A stretch of DNA of 64,000 nucleotides from NCBI RefSeq assembly GCF_036850765.1, contig NC_089493.1, forward strand, positions 185,599,140 to 185,663,139. The letters are read 5' to 3'. Below, piece by piece: positions 23,120 to 35,764 of this stretch. The first letter of the stretch is position 1; every line of letters begins with the position of its first letter. Below the pieces are notes generated by a model. It was given only the letters and a program-made list of their open reading frames with translations, was not told where the DNA came from and made no database searches. This DNA comes from Saccopteryx bilineata (lineage: Eukaryota; Chordata; Mammalia; Chiroptera; Emballonuridae). The position numbers and the translations under genes are program-made.

Positions 23120-24189
23120 CATTTTGAAATTGAAATGACTCTATTCCCTTTGTACATGCCATCGATTTAAAAATGTTTGGCAATGTTGTTTAACAGGGCT
23201 TCCTAAGTTTGGGATGCTGTGTTCACATGGCTCTCTCTTCATCTGTCTCGTTGGTCATAACATGGAGAAGTACAATGAGGGTGATACAGTTTGCTGCTGA
23301 TGGCACCCGAAGTGGATGACCTTTCAGATCTGGCTTATTGCTTATATAAACACCTGAGATTTTTTTTATCATGCTGAGGTTTGTCGGTTTATTTCACTGT
23401 GTGTATGTGTGTGTATATGCAAGTAGAATGTATACATATATATGTATGCGTGTGTGCATGTGTAGGTATGTGTTTATTTCATCCTGTTAATTTTCATTAA
23501 CTTGTTGAAAAGTAATCTCCTCTCTCTTGAGCAGGTACAGTAACGGAGGTTAAGATAGTCCATGACTGGTTCAAAGGAGCCTGGTAGGTTATTGTGAAAA
23601 TTCAATAGATCAGGATAAAACACTACTTTACTCTTTTTATTTGGCGTTTTGCCTGGGCCAAGGGCTTGGGAGCTTGACTCTTACAAACTTTAAACAGATC
23701 TTGAGTCTGTAGAGACGTTCCAGCCAAATACCAGAAACGTTGACAAATTTCTCTGTTTTGATTTTGCTGCATTTATGTTATGGATTGTCAAATAAAAACT
23801 CATGAATGACAGTTTAGTTTCCCCTTAATCAGATCCCGCTTTACTGCCGTCATGAAAACTTCTGGGGTCATGATCCAAAGTGTTTGTGATTCTGAGTCTC
23901 ATACATATGGCTTTATAAGATGTCCCTGTGAAGTTTTTAATATTAATTGCTTGTGGTTTTCCCTTGGTGTTAAATTCTCCATTACTATTGTGCTTTATTC
24001 TGAGTTGTGCGGTTGGAATTCACGGCGTTCCTGAGATTATGTATTTTTGAGTTGCTGTATAAAATCTTAAGAGGCATAATGGCTTTTTGGCCTCTGATCA
24101 GCTGCTCAGAAACAGAAAAGCCTTGTGTTCTCATTATGTAAGTTTCCCCCCTTGTGCTCATGAATTTTCCTCTGTGAAGATTTGTTGGA
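23120..24189. other. unique sequence with a TG-rich low-complexity patch
   Basis: 23397-23470 is a degenerate TG/TA microsatellite (gtgtgtatgtgtgtgtat...). The rest is unremarkable. Confidence 0.5.
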
Positions 24190-24470
24190 CCACTTCTTAA
24201 ATTTCTCTCCGGCTCAGTTTCCTTTTCTAAAGTGGAGATAATAGTATTAACTTCTTCATAGTGTTGTGGTGAAGATTGAATATGCTAATGGATGTAGGGG
24301 GTTGAGCCCACTGTGCGGCATTTCATACGTGCTAAGAAATGTCATCCACAAACTCCTTGGTACTCTGAGAATTAGATAAGAGGCTGTAGCAATATTCACA
24401 CTCATTTTAAATTGCAAATGTGAGCATTTGTGTTTTTCTACCTTTTCTTTCATTCTCAGCAACGTCTAGC
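24190..24470 (+). mobile_element. MIR-type SINE remnant
   Basis: 'ctcagtttccttttctaaag', 'ggagataatagtatt' and 'gttgtggtgaagattgaat' follow MIR order. Confidence 0.6.
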
Positions 24471-24889
24471 CCTACGCCTCAGTGTCAGGTAGTAAGTAGC
24501 AATCTCTGAAAGGTCTGTTGGGTTTTAGAGTCCACTTCTGCACTACTGAGTAAACTGAACCACTTGGCTTTCTAAAGGACAGTGTAGGAGAAGTAACACT
24601 TCTTTTCAGAAGGGAAAAGTCGAAGTGGTTCCAGGTGGAGGTGTAGGAAGATCCTGCACTCAGCTCCGCCCATGGGCACAACAACTCTACAGCTGCAGAG
24701 GGAGCCACGTCCTATAAGACAGACCTGTAAATGAGCTTAACAGCTCCTCTACAGCAAAGGTTGAAAGGGCCACTTCAAAACCAGTAGGAGAGGCAGAGAC
24801 ATGGTGTCCCCCACAACCCCACTTCTAGCATGGTGACCCACAATAAAGAGGGACATCAAAGAGCAAAACCAGGTACCATACACAAAAAA
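24471..24889. other. mostly unique; right part may be L1 5' sequence
   Basis: 24770-24889 ('ccactt...acatggtgtcccccac') could be old L1 or HAL1 sequence leading into the fragment that follows; not certain. Confidence 0.35.
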
Positions 24890-25115
24890 TAACACTCAAG
24901 GTAAGAAAGCGAGAGAAGAAAGGAACAGAGAGGAGCTATAAAATAGCCAGAAAATGTCAGTAAATACATACCGATTACTAATTTGTTTTAATGCAAATGA
25001 ACCAAATTCTCCAATCAAAAGACATGGAGTGGCTGAATAGATAATAAAAAAAACAAACTCATTTGTATGTTGCCTATAAGAGACAGATATAAGGATGCAC
25101 ACAAGTCTTTATCCT
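24890..25115 (+). mobile_element. ancient L1 ORF2 endonuclease fragment
   Basis: Translates with many breaks as L1 endonuclease start: aat...caaatgaaccaaattctccaatcaaaagacatggagtgg is the NGLN...SPIK/D...W segment, followed by a CCL(Q)ET-like 'tgttgcctataagagaca'. Confidence 0.65.
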
Positions 25116-25166
25116 TTTTTTTCCTCTCTGTATAAATATAAATCATGCCCCAGGGAAACCAAATAT

Positions 25167-25290
25167 ACAGGGGTAGACAAAAGCAGATTTGAAGTCATAA
25201 GTACACAAAACACAAAGTTTATTATGGTATTATTATTTTCATTAATTATTGTATTATTTGTATTATATATATAAACCTACTGTTGTTCTC
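25167..25290. mobile_element. short mariner-type palindromic MITE
   Basis: Begins 'tacaggggtagacaaaagcag' and ends with the partly inverted 'aacctactgttgttctccc', about 110-125 bp, with an AT-rich centre. A related element is at 31995-32105. Confidence 0.5.
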
Positions 25291-27554
25291 CCAAATTATG
25301 AGGGGAAGATTTATTTTGTAGAAAGCATTCCAGATAATAAATGAATAGATACTGACAGGAATGGGGTGTCAATGTTTTCCATCCACTGGTAAACCAGTGG
25401 GTCTAGGTGTTGATGGTCAGTCATATTAGCATCATAAGAAGAGTGACAGTCAGACAACGGGTGCTTTATGATGACCTATACACTGTCATCTATGAAATAG
25501 TTTGGGCAAAATAATTGAACCTGAACCCGATCAAACTTCTAATTCTAACTTTCAATTGACACAAAAGCTAGGGAACAAAGGTATATATTGTAATCAGTAA
25601 AATCCCGACTTTGGGAAGCTGGACAAATCAAATGCAAGAGGAAAAGGGGAGAGAGAGAGAGGAATGGAGAATCTTACAGATTTTAAAAGGCCTAAGAAAT
25701 TTATCAGCTAATTACAATGAAGGAATTTAAGTTGAATACTGATTTGAACAAATTATTTAAAAATGTTTAAAAAAGCAAAACAAAAAGGAAAAGTAGTTTA
25801 TTTCTTTCCCACTACTATTTTTAGACCAATTAAGCTCAAAGTAATGGTTAACGCTTCTATGACGGCTTTGAGGAATACACCATTTTTTTATTTTCTCTCT
25901 TTTTTTAAAAAATTTTCTCTCTGAAGGGCCTATGGCAGCTCTATCATTAAGTTGTTTGTTCTTTGATTTCTATCAAAGAGACTAATTTCAGCAAAGGTTA
26001 ACAAAGGCCTCTCTGTTTCTCATATTGCCTTTCTATTACCTGACTTAACATTTACTTATTATGAAAAAGTTAAATCACCAAAGAGTTTAATAAAATAGTT
26101 AAATAAAATAATTAAAGAAAATGAAAAGCATAGCATATCTCAAAGGCTTAGAGGGCATCATGAGTCTTTTTTTAAAAATTTAATCAGTGTACAACAGCTA
26201 AAAGAAATACTAATTATCAGGATAACTCCCAGATGGTGATTAGGAAGAAGGAGAGAAAAGGGAGGGATGAACAGGTGGAAAAAATTTAAAAATATCTAAG
26301 ATGTCTAGTCTGCCATATTGCTGGATATGAAATTTATGAAACCGAAAAGGCATGTTGCTTATGAACTTTAGTAACTTTTGAAGACTAGATACAAAACATG
26401 GGTTGTAGTCTGTCTGCCTGTTCATTTGAATGAGTAGTATTTCCTTCTCACTTTCTCTCTCCCTTGACCTGTGAAACAATGAGAGAATCCTTTCACAAAT
26501 CCACAGCCCTTTAGAAGGAAGGCTCTGTTGACCACAGCCAGTGACAGCCCAGCATTTAGTAGTTTCCCTGGCATTGGTCACTGATTTTCACCAAAAGTCT
26601 GGTAGGTAATGCACTCACACTCAGAATTCTAGGTACAATTTTACCAGTGATGTTCATTTCAGAGCTCTTCTGTACAAAAACCTCAGGGTTAGTATGATGC
26701 TTCCCGTGTAGCCCGGGTGGAAAAGGGACTTGCTTTGGGCTCTATGAGATGAAAATTCCTGGAATTCTGAATGAGATAAAGGGACTTCATTCTTCAATGC
26801 TGATTATGATCCGAGGTACAAAAGTTGCGATTTTAAGCAGCACATGCTAAATCCCGGAGAACCCAACCCCCGGAAGCCTGCCCCAAGCAGAGTGTATCAT
26901 CTCACAGCTGCAGAAGATTTCACCCAAGGTCCTCCGTGAGGCTGGAAGATGCTTATTTTATTTTGTTTTGTTCTTTTCTAGTTAAACCTGGTCTCAGTGA
27001 GGTTTCTTGTTCTCAGCTCCTGGCCAGGCTGCCATCCTTGCTCTACATCATTAACCCTAAACTCTGGGGAACCGATCCCCTGACAGCCTCTTTGATATTA
27101 GATTAGATTCCTTCCAGGCTGCATTTAATTGACTGAGTTCCTGGGGGGATAGCCGCTCCCTGTTCCCTCTGTTTCACTTGGCCACTCTTCTTCAGTAGCT
27201 GGCTTTTGCAAATGTACTGCGCTTCCACCAAGAAGGAAGTCTGACAGATAAAACAAATCCTACGCTTCTGAATTCTCCTCCCCCCGCCCTCTAATAACAC
27301 GTCTGTACTTAGACCTGTCAGTGAGTTCCTTCGTTCTTTTTGAATCCTCTTCCTCCAAGGGATAAGAAAGTGGCTTTTTTCCTCTCATGTCCTTCGCACT
27401 GCACCTCATCAATTTTTCTGAAAAGGAAAGACAAGAGAACTGATAATTAAAATACCAGCTCTTTTTCCTTGGCTCAAATCTCATCACTTCTGTTTTTAAA
27501 CTTTTAAAATCTTTTACTTTTAAAAAAGTGACTCTTAACAATATAAACATTTTT
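25291..27554. other. unique noncoding sequence
   Basis: About 2.2 kb with no repeat, RNA gene or convincing frame. The 26240-26581 and 27103-27550 minus-strand frames (65-113 codons) show no family motif. Confidence 0.4.
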
Positions 27555-27830
27555 GCTGATCTTTCATTTTCTTGCAGTGATTAAAAAATTAAAACCACCT
27601 TGTTTTCCCCCCAATATAAAAGTAATATTTACTCATTGTCAAAAATTCAAACATTATAGAGCTATAGAATATATAAAAGATGTACATATTAATAATTCCT
27701 TTCTTTCTCCTAAATCTAATTGTTACTTTTATTATTACATATATAACACGATATATATATACACACACACACACACATTATATAGTGTTAATTTTTAATG
27801 GTAACTATGTTACTTTTCAACAATTTAAAA
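27555..27830 (+). mobile_element. ancient interspersed repeat with (TA)n(CA)n
   Basis: 'aaaagtaatatttactcattg' and 'caaaaattcaaacattatag' recall an old mammalian repeat I cannot name. 27750-27778 is TA then CA microsatellite. Confidence 0.4.
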
Positions 27831-29320
27831 AGAAGTTTGGGGAGTGATAAAGTTCATTCCTTTTATTTCTTTAAGGCATATCAGGAGACTCTGGAGCAAA
27901 TAGCCTAGAGTCCAATTTGAATTGTAGATTTATAATTGGTTGGAGTATTTAAAATCTGGTTGAGTCTCTTCTTTCTTATTCCCTACCATGACCCCAAGAG
28001 AGCTCTAAATTGTTACACTAAAGTCATAAGGAGTTGATTTAAGCCTCTTTGTTCTCTGCCCTTGACCTTAGTTCTCTCTGGTGTGTCCCCCTTTGATATG
28101 ATAGCTCAGGGGTACAACCCCACAGAGATGGGTTGGATTTGGGCTCTGCTCTTGACTGCGTAGTGTCCTCATCTTCCAAAAGGAAAGAGCGCCCATTACT
28201 GTGGTAGTTAATTCTTGAGACTCTCTTTGAAAGATCAAATGAGTGAAAGATGTCATAGTTTATCACCTCAAGTAGTTTAGGGTCTCAGAAAGATCTTGCT
28301 TTTTAACATATTAAAAAATAACCACATTTCTAGTTCAGTGGGACCAAATATGTATGTATTACAACTTAGGCATTGAAATAAGGTGGCTTTCTTTAGGAGT
28401 TTTGTCTGATCTCATCTTGTTCTTGGACTCCCATTACTGCTGACAACAGAAAATGTTTAAACTTCGTGTTTAAAGTGAACTCAAACACTCGGGGTATAAA
28501 GTAACCTTCTTTGGGTAGATATTCAGCCAGTTAGGAGTCCAGGAACTTATCGAAGTCTATTTTCTCTGTTTAGACAGCCTTCTGTCTCAAGATGATATCA
28601 TATGTGGAGTGACCTTGGATCAAATGATATATTGTGTCTGTTGGCTAATCTCCAATGAGAATTAGTACATTATTTCACTGGGTGTCTGTCTGGGCAGTGA
28701 TATAAAGGCATGTCATGATTTGGTCTTTTGGGGTCACGTTGGATCGGTCTCACACTGCCATTGTACGAGACGGAAAAGAAAGACCATGTGTATGTATGTA
28801 GACACTAGAGCAGCAGCTAGATTCTTCAAATTATAGCCCCCACTGACAGCCAGAAGCTGAGGGAGCATGCCTCCAGGTGCTTACAGACCTCAGCTCTCAA
28901 GTTATCCAGTGGAGGCCACAGGGAGCAGAGATAAGACATCACCATTGTGTCTGGTCCACGTTCTTGACCCAGAGACTCCATGATCATAACAATGATTGTT
29001 TTATAGCACTAAGTTCTGGAGTAGTTTTTTATGTAATCCTTGTAATGCCACGCTTTCCTCCTCTGTCTCTCCCCCCCCCCCCGCTTCTTCCTCCAAAACC
29101 AAAGATTTAGAATATTTGGATGACAGTCTGAGAAATAAGGACTGTTTTCTCAAGATCATAATTAATGAGTATTTTAATAATAGAGTGCTTTTAAAAAGCA
29201 TTCACTATTTTTCAAAGGGCTTTTGTTAGAGCCAAATATGTGAAGAAGTTAAAAAACAACATCAAGCCAACTCAGGACAATTCCTACAGCCTCACCCCAG
29301 GCCAAAAACTATTTTCATTA
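27831..29320. other. unique noncoding sequence
   Basis: Nothing recognised; a C-run (c11) at 29070-29082. Confidence 0.4.
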
Positions 29321-29350
29321 GAGAGAGAGAGAGAGAGAAAGAGAGAGAAA
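29321..29350. repeat. (GA)n microsatellite
   Basis: Alternating GA with a single A interruption. Confidence 0.9.
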
Positions 29351-29379
29351 AAAATCCTTTTCATTTTCTCAAATGATAA

Positions 29380-30060
29380 CATATGCACCCCAGAAGCGTA
29401 CAAAGTTGAAAGTCGGAAGTTGTGATACGGCGGCGGCCGACTCACTTGATCTCTCAGTGACTGTGAGTTTGCGTGATTATCTGAGTTCATTGTCGCAGCA
29501 GGGCAGGAAGAGGATGTGGAGGCATCCAAGGGAAATTACATGTGCTGAAAAATATGGGTGAAAATGTCTTCAGCAATTACCACAGGTCACCTGTGCAGCC
29601 CACGGCAAATGGCAGAGGAAAAAAAAGGGCTTCCTGTGGGAGACGCAGCAAGGAAGGTGGCGCGGGCCCCTGCGCTGCCGTGTGGGAACCAATAGCAACC
29701 CCCCATTACGCCGGCTTGGAGTAAACAGCAGGATTAGTATAATGGGCTGTAATAAATGGCTGGTGCTTTTTCCAGGCTTGTGCTTTGTTCTTTCCGGTCA
29801 GCACACGTGCCATCCCCGCTCCTGGCTTTTAGACCCCGATGATGCCCATTCTATTCCAGCTGGCCGCCTTCAGATTTTCCAATTAGCACTCAATATATTT
29901 TAATTCAATTTGGAAACTAATGGATGCTGAACTTATTTAGCCCATTCATTCAAGCATCTTTGAGTGCAATTCTGATTGAGGCAATTTTTTCTAATTATAA
30001 TTTTAATTCTTCTCCCCCTCCCCCACCTCTTTCTTTCTCTGCTTCTCAAAAAATTAAACT
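29380..30060. other. possible conserved noncoding region
   Basis: Repeat-free. Contains a small CpG-bearing patch (ggcggcggccga near 29431) and, at 29870-30015, a dense set of TAAT/ATTA cores (ccaattagcac, ttttaattcaattt, tctaattataattttaatt). Function is inference only. Confidence 0.35.
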
Positions 30061-30851
30061 CTGCTCCAGTGGTGACTTAGAAAGCTCTAGGTAGGCAGTA
30101 AAAAAAAGCAGAATCTAAGTGGTTCTTCTATACATTTTCTTGGTAGAGTGGAAAAGATATGTAAGTATTAAATGATGTTAGATTTATGTCGATGGTAACA
30201 GTCTTGTGTATAACTCAGCCTTTTTTTTTTTTTAACCCGGGTCACGGGTGGTCTGAGGAACAAAAACTGTTTTGCTAACAAAAAAAACACACATGAAATA
30301 AAAACCTACCTTGACATGGGTAACCTATCAGACAGGTGTTTCTCTTGTTACCTGGCTTCCAGGGGTTTTAAAAAGAGCTTAGATATTTGCATTTTAAGGA
30401 CAAACTCAGCATCTTTCTGCTTCGATAAGCTAAGTATATATTCTCTATGTCCTTTTTTGCTCTGCTATTTGAAAAGCGTTTCTGTCACAGTGGGAGAGAG
30501 ACACTTGAAGCCAAAATAGACAGTGAGACGCAGGCTTCCCCACCACCACAACAAAATGTCCTTTTCCTGTGTTACCGAGGGTAGAGCATCTGGAGAGTCA
30601 CATTTCGTCCACTAGAGTGGACGCTGGTAGCTCTTCTCTGGTTTGCTCATCAGGCTTTCCTGTCTCCCCTCCTTGGGTAGCTCATCTAGGCTCCTGAACA
30701 CAGGAATGGCTGGAATTGGGGTCAGACCTTGGTTCTGTTACCCATCTCCCTGGCAATAGAGATTGGTCCTAAGCACGGGTTCGTACCCAGGCAAAGATCA
30801 TCAGAGTCCTTAAGTGAAATTAGTATATAAACACTGGGAGAAAGAAGCTCA
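30061..30851. other. unique noncoding sequence
   Basis: Nothing recognised. Confidence 0.4.
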
Positions 30852-30940
30852 CCTTTCCCTCCCTCCCTCTCTCCTTTCCTTCCTTCCTTCCTTCCTTCCT
30901 TCCTTCCTTCCTTCCTTCCTTCCTTCCTTCCTTTCTTTCT
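30852..30940. repeat. (CCTT)n/(CCCT)n polypyrimidine microsatellite
   Basis: About 15 tandem CCTT units after a CCCT start. It adjoins a SINE whose reversed tail it probably expanded from. Confidence 0.95.
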
Positions 30941-31262
30941 AGAAGGGGGGATGCAATAAGGCAGACTTTTGCATGCGTTCCAACCAGGATCCACCCAGCA
31001 ACTCCATCTAGAGCCGATGCTTTAGTACCAAGCTATTTTTAGTGCCTGAGGCCAATGTGCTCTAAAGGAGCTATCATCAGTTACTGGGGCCACACTCAAA
31101 CCAATGAGCCACTGGCTGCAGGAAGAGGAGAGGGAGAGAAGTGGAATAAGGAAGGAAAGAGAAGCAGATGGTCACTTCTCCTGTGTGTCCTGACCAGGAA
31201 TCAAACCTGGGGCATCCATACATGGGGCTAATGCTCTATCCACTGAGTAACTGGCCAGGCTG
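30941..31262 (-). mobile_element. older tRNA-derived SINE, family A relative
   Basis: Minus strand keeps the A-family landmarks (gccagcctggccagtt head, 'aggagaagtgaccatctgctt', 'gatggagttgctgggtgg', 'catgcaaaagtc') with many substitutions, so it predates the copies at 5226 or 60159. Confidence 0.85.
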
Positions 31263-31479
31263 GCTCATACTTTCTGATACTATACTTGTTTGGTTCCTGT
31301 TTTTCCTATTATTTTGACTACCCTGTTTTAGTTAAGGAGACGGAAATACAAAGAGAAACAGCCTAGAGAAAACACATGTATCCCAATGTCATGGAGTTAC
31401 TCATTCTTTCCACCAGGTCCTAGATTTTTGTGGCTTTCAGCAGTCAGTCTGGAGACCTCATCATTCAGTCTAGCTTTGA
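31263..31479. other. unique noncoding sequence
   Basis: Nothing recognised. Confidence 0.4.
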
Positions 31480-31810
31480 CTATGGGAAGGATTTGCTGGC
31501 AATAAGATGGAAGAAGCAGACAAAGCACAAGGGGCTGTCATATCACTTAAAGTAATTTTGATATTATTCTGAGGCTTTTACAGCATCACCCAAGTGTTTT
31601 AAGCACAGGATCAATTTTATTTAAAAAACAGCAATCCAAGTTAAGGAAGGAGAGGGACAAGGCTGGAGGCTACAGCGGCTGTTGAAATAGTGAAAGCTAG
31701 AGATGTTGATGCCAATTCAAGGGGTGGGCAGAGTTGATGGAAAGAGAGTTGGAGAGAAAGGGGGGAGGGGAAGAAGACAGGATTTGGTGTTTGTTTGTAC
31801 ATGAATATAA
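31480..31810 (+). mobile_element. ancient interspersed repeat, same class as 5800-6720
   Basis: Segment order 'ttgatattattctgaggctt', 'gcatcacccaagtg', 'aaggctggaggctacagcgg', 'gaagacaggatttggtg' parallels the repeat at 5800-6720. Strongly diverged. Confidence 0.4.
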
Positions 31811-31994
31811 AGGGAAGAGAAGAGTGGAGATTTGAATGAATTTTCTATCACATGGTCTTCGGTGGCCTTTGAATGTATCAAACGTCTGCTAACTAAAAAT
31901 ATTGCTCATGTAGTTATTGGTCTTCCTTTCTTGTTTATCTTCTTTCTTCGTCCAAACGGAAGCTTCATAAGGGGCAGGCACTGGTTTGTGTCAC

Positions 31995-32105
31995 ACAGGG
32001 TGGGACGGGAGTAGGTTTACAGTTGTGAATATGCGAAACGGAGTTTGTTCTTGCATTATTATTAAGCACTATATTATTTTCTATAGGAACAATGTAAATC
32101 TACCT
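31995..32105. mobile_element. short mariner-type palindromic MITE
   Basis: 'agtaggtttacagttgtgaa' at the left pairs with 'aacaatgtaaatctaccttt' at the right; AT-rich loop between. Same type as 25167. Confidence 0.55.
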
Positions 32106-32789
32106 TTGCCTAGATGTAACACCACAGAAAGCACATAGTGGATGCTAAAAAGAAAAAGAGTAATTACTTATTATTTTTTCCTCAAAAAGAAATCATATTT
32201 GCTTTCATCTATGTTTTTATTTATTTACTTATTAATTTAATTTTATTTGCCAGAGGAAAAGCTGTAAGAGCTACTTGCCGCACTGGAGTTAGGGGTGGTA
32301 TTTTTTTTCTATTTGAATACCCAAAAAAATAGCATTTAACCAGATTCTTGAACATTTCTGTGACTTTACCTGGATGTTCTAGGAGTATTTTTGGTCATTT
32401 CATTTCCTTTCCCAGTTGCCCTCTCCTGTCAGCCCAGAAGTGTTCTTGCTCTGACGGCTCATTGCTATTATGTCTGGCAAAATGATCACCGATATTCTCA
32501 CTTTACACTTTTAGCTCAACTCTGTCCTCTGGGAGCCAAGGGGACTCAGAGTGACTGATCTGGGTCTTGTAAAAGAGAAATGAGGACAGGGAGGAAAGCC
32601 TTTGGTGTGTGCAAACACCCCAGCCATAGCTCTTCGGAGCTGTGCGCCCTTCTCATTAATCAGAACAAGAAGTCCGGGAACCCTCATTGCTGACAGCTCC
32701 CAAACTGTGTGTCTTGTCCTGAAAGCCTAGCTCAGCGGAGAAGCTGGGGTGTGGGCAGCGGCAGGAAAGGGAGACCTGCTGTTAGTTTG
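32106..32789. other. unique noncoding sequence
   Basis: Nothing recognised. Confidence 0.4.
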
Positions 32790-32945
32790 GTATTTACTCT
32801 GCGTCAGCAGTCACGTGGGTTAGACATTTATTCCCTACTTCCAGATGAGCAGATGGATGCTTAGACATTTAATCAACCTGCTCAAAGCCACCCAAGTAGA
32901 GAGAGAAACAGGTGGGATAAAAACCGGGCAGCAAAGCCCTAGGTC
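32790..32945 (+). mobile_element. MIR-type SINE remnant
   Basis: 'tttactctgcgtcagcagtc', 'ttccagatgagcagatgg' and 'aacctgctcaaagccaccca' follow MIR order. Confidence 0.5.
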
Positions 32946-33299
32946 TGTCCATCCTTCCTTGCTGCCTTTGCTTTTTCAGACGTGTCTGGGGTGAAAACGT
33001 GATGCCGATGATGATGGTATGAGAGCGTGTGAGCCATGCTGGGGTGAGAAGGAGCCAGGAGAAGGTCGAATTTTTCTTTATGCTGTCGTGGACTCTGACC
33101 CTAACCCTCTCTTTCTTCCCAGTTTTCTGATGTTGAGCAAGTCACTCAACTCACCTGGCTTTCCTCGGGGCTCTGGGTCTGGGTAGGCAGGCCTGCACTC
33201 ACAGAAGCCCTGGGCTGAGAGGGGGCGTGCGATTATCTGCCTGAGACATGGATGCACGTGCCTGGTGCATTCACTCGTTTATTTATCTTTCCTGTTTAC

Positions 33300-33560
33300 T
33301 GTAGCTATTTTTCTTCATTTCTTTTTTTTTTAACTAAAAGAAAAAAAAACTACAGTTTATACTCAGTGTATTCTTAATTTCATACGTACAGCAAAGTGGT
33401 TAGAAAACTATGGACTTCACAGCTGCTCTGGGTACCACCTGGCCCCATACATAGCTGTCATGATATTACTGACTGTATTCCCCGTGCTGTAATCTACATC
33501 TCTGGGACTCTTCTGTGACTACTAATTTGTATTGCTTAACCCCTTCCCTGTAGGCATTTG
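33300..33560 (-). mobile_element. ancient L1 3' UTR fragment
   Basis: Reversed L1 ending: A/T-rich start, 'tacgtacagcaaagtggtta', 'tattccccgtgctgtaatct'. Diverged. Confidence 0.5.
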
Positions 33561-34700
33561 AGTTCACAGCCCTATTCTAAAGGATGAACCCCCAAATTAG
33601 AGTGACCCTGGGTACAGAAGCTCGGGAACCTTCCTTGTTTAAGGAATATATGCTACTTCATTATTTAAAGAAAATGATATATGGTCAACGTGGTGGCTGG
33701 ACAAATAAAACCGGGTCAAAATCCAGGACCACCTCCATTAAAGCATTTGGCACGAGTCCTTTTCTAGAACTTTTCCTCGCTAGGGAAATTGCACGTGGGA
33801 AGTGGGAGTGATCGACGAGCAGTTTGCCCTCCCAACCAAGCTAAATCCCAGCGGTCAGCCCGTGCTGCGGGCAGGACAGAAGTCAGGGTGAGTGCTGTGC
33901 CTTCGTGGGAGGGGACTTCCCATCTCGTGTTACAGAGCAGGAACAGAGCCAAGCAGCCCTCGTTCACTCCCGCACTTTCCCGCGTGAAGGAAAACACGGT
34001 CTTCTGTCCTGCTGTTCGGGCACACCGAGCTCCAGTTCTTAATGTAAATCCTCTTACATGTTTGGAGAAAAGACTGTGGAAACCCTCAGTCCTCCGCCAG
34101 CAAGGAGATCAAGACGACAGGGGAGCAGGGGAAGGGTCCCGTTGGACGTCTAGCCTTCCCACCCACCACTTGCAAAACGCATTTGTTTCTTCTCGAACGG
34201 GAACCATCTAACTGGCAGTCTCGGGGACCATGGACAGAGACGGTTCAGCAGAGGCAGCAGGAAGAAGACCACCTCGGATACACTCGAATGTCTTTTTCAG
34301 TTGAGGTCAGAAAGCTTGCCGATGCCAGAGAGCACTCAGAATGCCGCCTTCCTTGCCCCTCGCTTGTCCCCCGACCTCTGACATGCTCCCTGGTCACCCA
34401 GATCACTGTCAGCACAACTCCACCTGCTGGTCACTGGTCTGGCTGTGGGGCTCCTGCCTGCGCTGTGGCCCCGAATCTCCGGCCCAGCCCGGGCTGCTGA
34501 CGTTCCCCATGAGGGTTGAGCTTGTGTGCGCTTCTCACTTACTACTCTCCTCAATTCAATTAGTGCCCCCGTGTCGTGTCGTGTCGTGTCGGGGGAGGCT
34601 GGCGTGCTCCCTGAGCACAAGAAAGCAGCCGCCCCAGGCCGCCTCTGTGGCCCTATCTTGGCAGTTTCACGGAGTCCTTACCTCCTCCCCAATTTAAATT
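33561..34700. other. GC-richer unique region
   Basis: Higher G+C and more CpG than the neighbourhood. Frames of up to 140 codons on both strands (33789-34211 plus, 34341-34697 plus) have no recognisable domain and overlap each other, so I do not call a gene. An undetected exon or regulatory region cannot be excluded. Confidence 0.35.
34571..34591. repeat. (GTGTC)4 minisatellite
   Basis: Four exact tandem GTGTC units, CpG at each junction. Confidence 0.95.
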
Positions 34701-34970
34701 CAGCCCACAGCGAGGGTCACAAATCAGAGGCTGTTAGACTCTATTATGAAGAAATAAACATTTATCAAATTGCTTTTCGAGAAGGTGAATAATTTAGCAA
34801 AAAAAAAAAAATTTACCGCCACCATCACAACAAAATCGTGCTGCTGACTGACAATTTATTTTATTCCTTGAAGACGGAGGAGCTGAAGGATGCTGAGTGA
34901 ATATTGATTAGATGGTGCAGAGACATGAAATTATTTATAATTTTGGGTTACCACCTTGTTGCTAGTTAAG
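34701..34970. other. possible conserved noncoding element
   Basis: Repeat-free and AT-rich with TAAT-type and SOX-like cores (gaaataaacatttatcaaa, gacaatttattttattcc, attatttataattttggg). Inference only. Confidence 0.35.
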
Positions 34971-35189
34971 AGCCCCCAAACTATGTAAATGCTCCCACCG
35001 TAGCAGCAGAGACCCTGGAGTTTGCTGATGATCACAGTTGCTGGCTTGTTCCTACCAACTTATTGTTTAATCGCCTCAGAACCACAAGTTATTGCTGGAG
35101 CAGGTGAGGGAGGCATTCCTGTTTGGTCTATCTGTGTAAAGCTATGTGTATATTTTTTCCTGGGGAATGTTTTTCTGAACATTTATTAT

Positions 35190-35380
35190 TACCATCTCTC
35201 CTAATATTGAGGGAGCACTTGAAATGGATTAGGCAGGATATTATCTCTTTTTATGGAACTATCTAATTTAGTCCTCTAATAGTCCTGTATGGTTTTACTC
35301 ATGGGGAAATTGATGCTCAGAGAGGGAAATTCGCTATTCCAGGGTCACACAGCTCGTGAAAGTGCGAAGGACCTCAGCTC
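35190..35380 (+). mobile_element. MIR-type SINE remnant
   Basis: 'tttactcatggggaaattga', 'gctcagagagggaaattcg' and 'ccagggtcacacagctcg' are characteristic of MIR. Confidence 0.75.
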
Positions 35381-35764
35381 GCCTCCCTGTTCGACAAGAC
35401 ATCTGGCAAATGACGTATTCTAGGCTACAGAAAAGTTGCATATGAACTCCATTGAGGACTAATGGTGGGGATCATGAGGAGGAAGGGAAAATTTGCCTGA
35501 GTCCTGAAGGATGGCTGAGTCAGAGGCTGTGGATGTCACAGACCTGTGACAGTGTATAAACCGGGTCAGTGTATACACATTCAAGATGATAGTGTTAGAA
35601 AGGACCATGTTAGGAAGCCAGGCAGCTCAGGACTAGCAAGTCCGTTGCTGATGTTCAGGGAACCTTCAATCCAGGAGAGAAGGAATCAGATTTGATGAAA
35701 CCCCCCAGTTCCTCTCATCTCCTTTTCTATCCTTCACTTGTCACAAACCCTAATCTTAGTAGTC
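35381..35764. other. unique noncoding sequence
   Basis: Nothing recognised. Confidence 0.4.

Noticed and set aside
33789..34211. 140-codon frame in the GC-richer block
   Set aside because: No domain, several overlapping frames on both strands, no visible exon structure.
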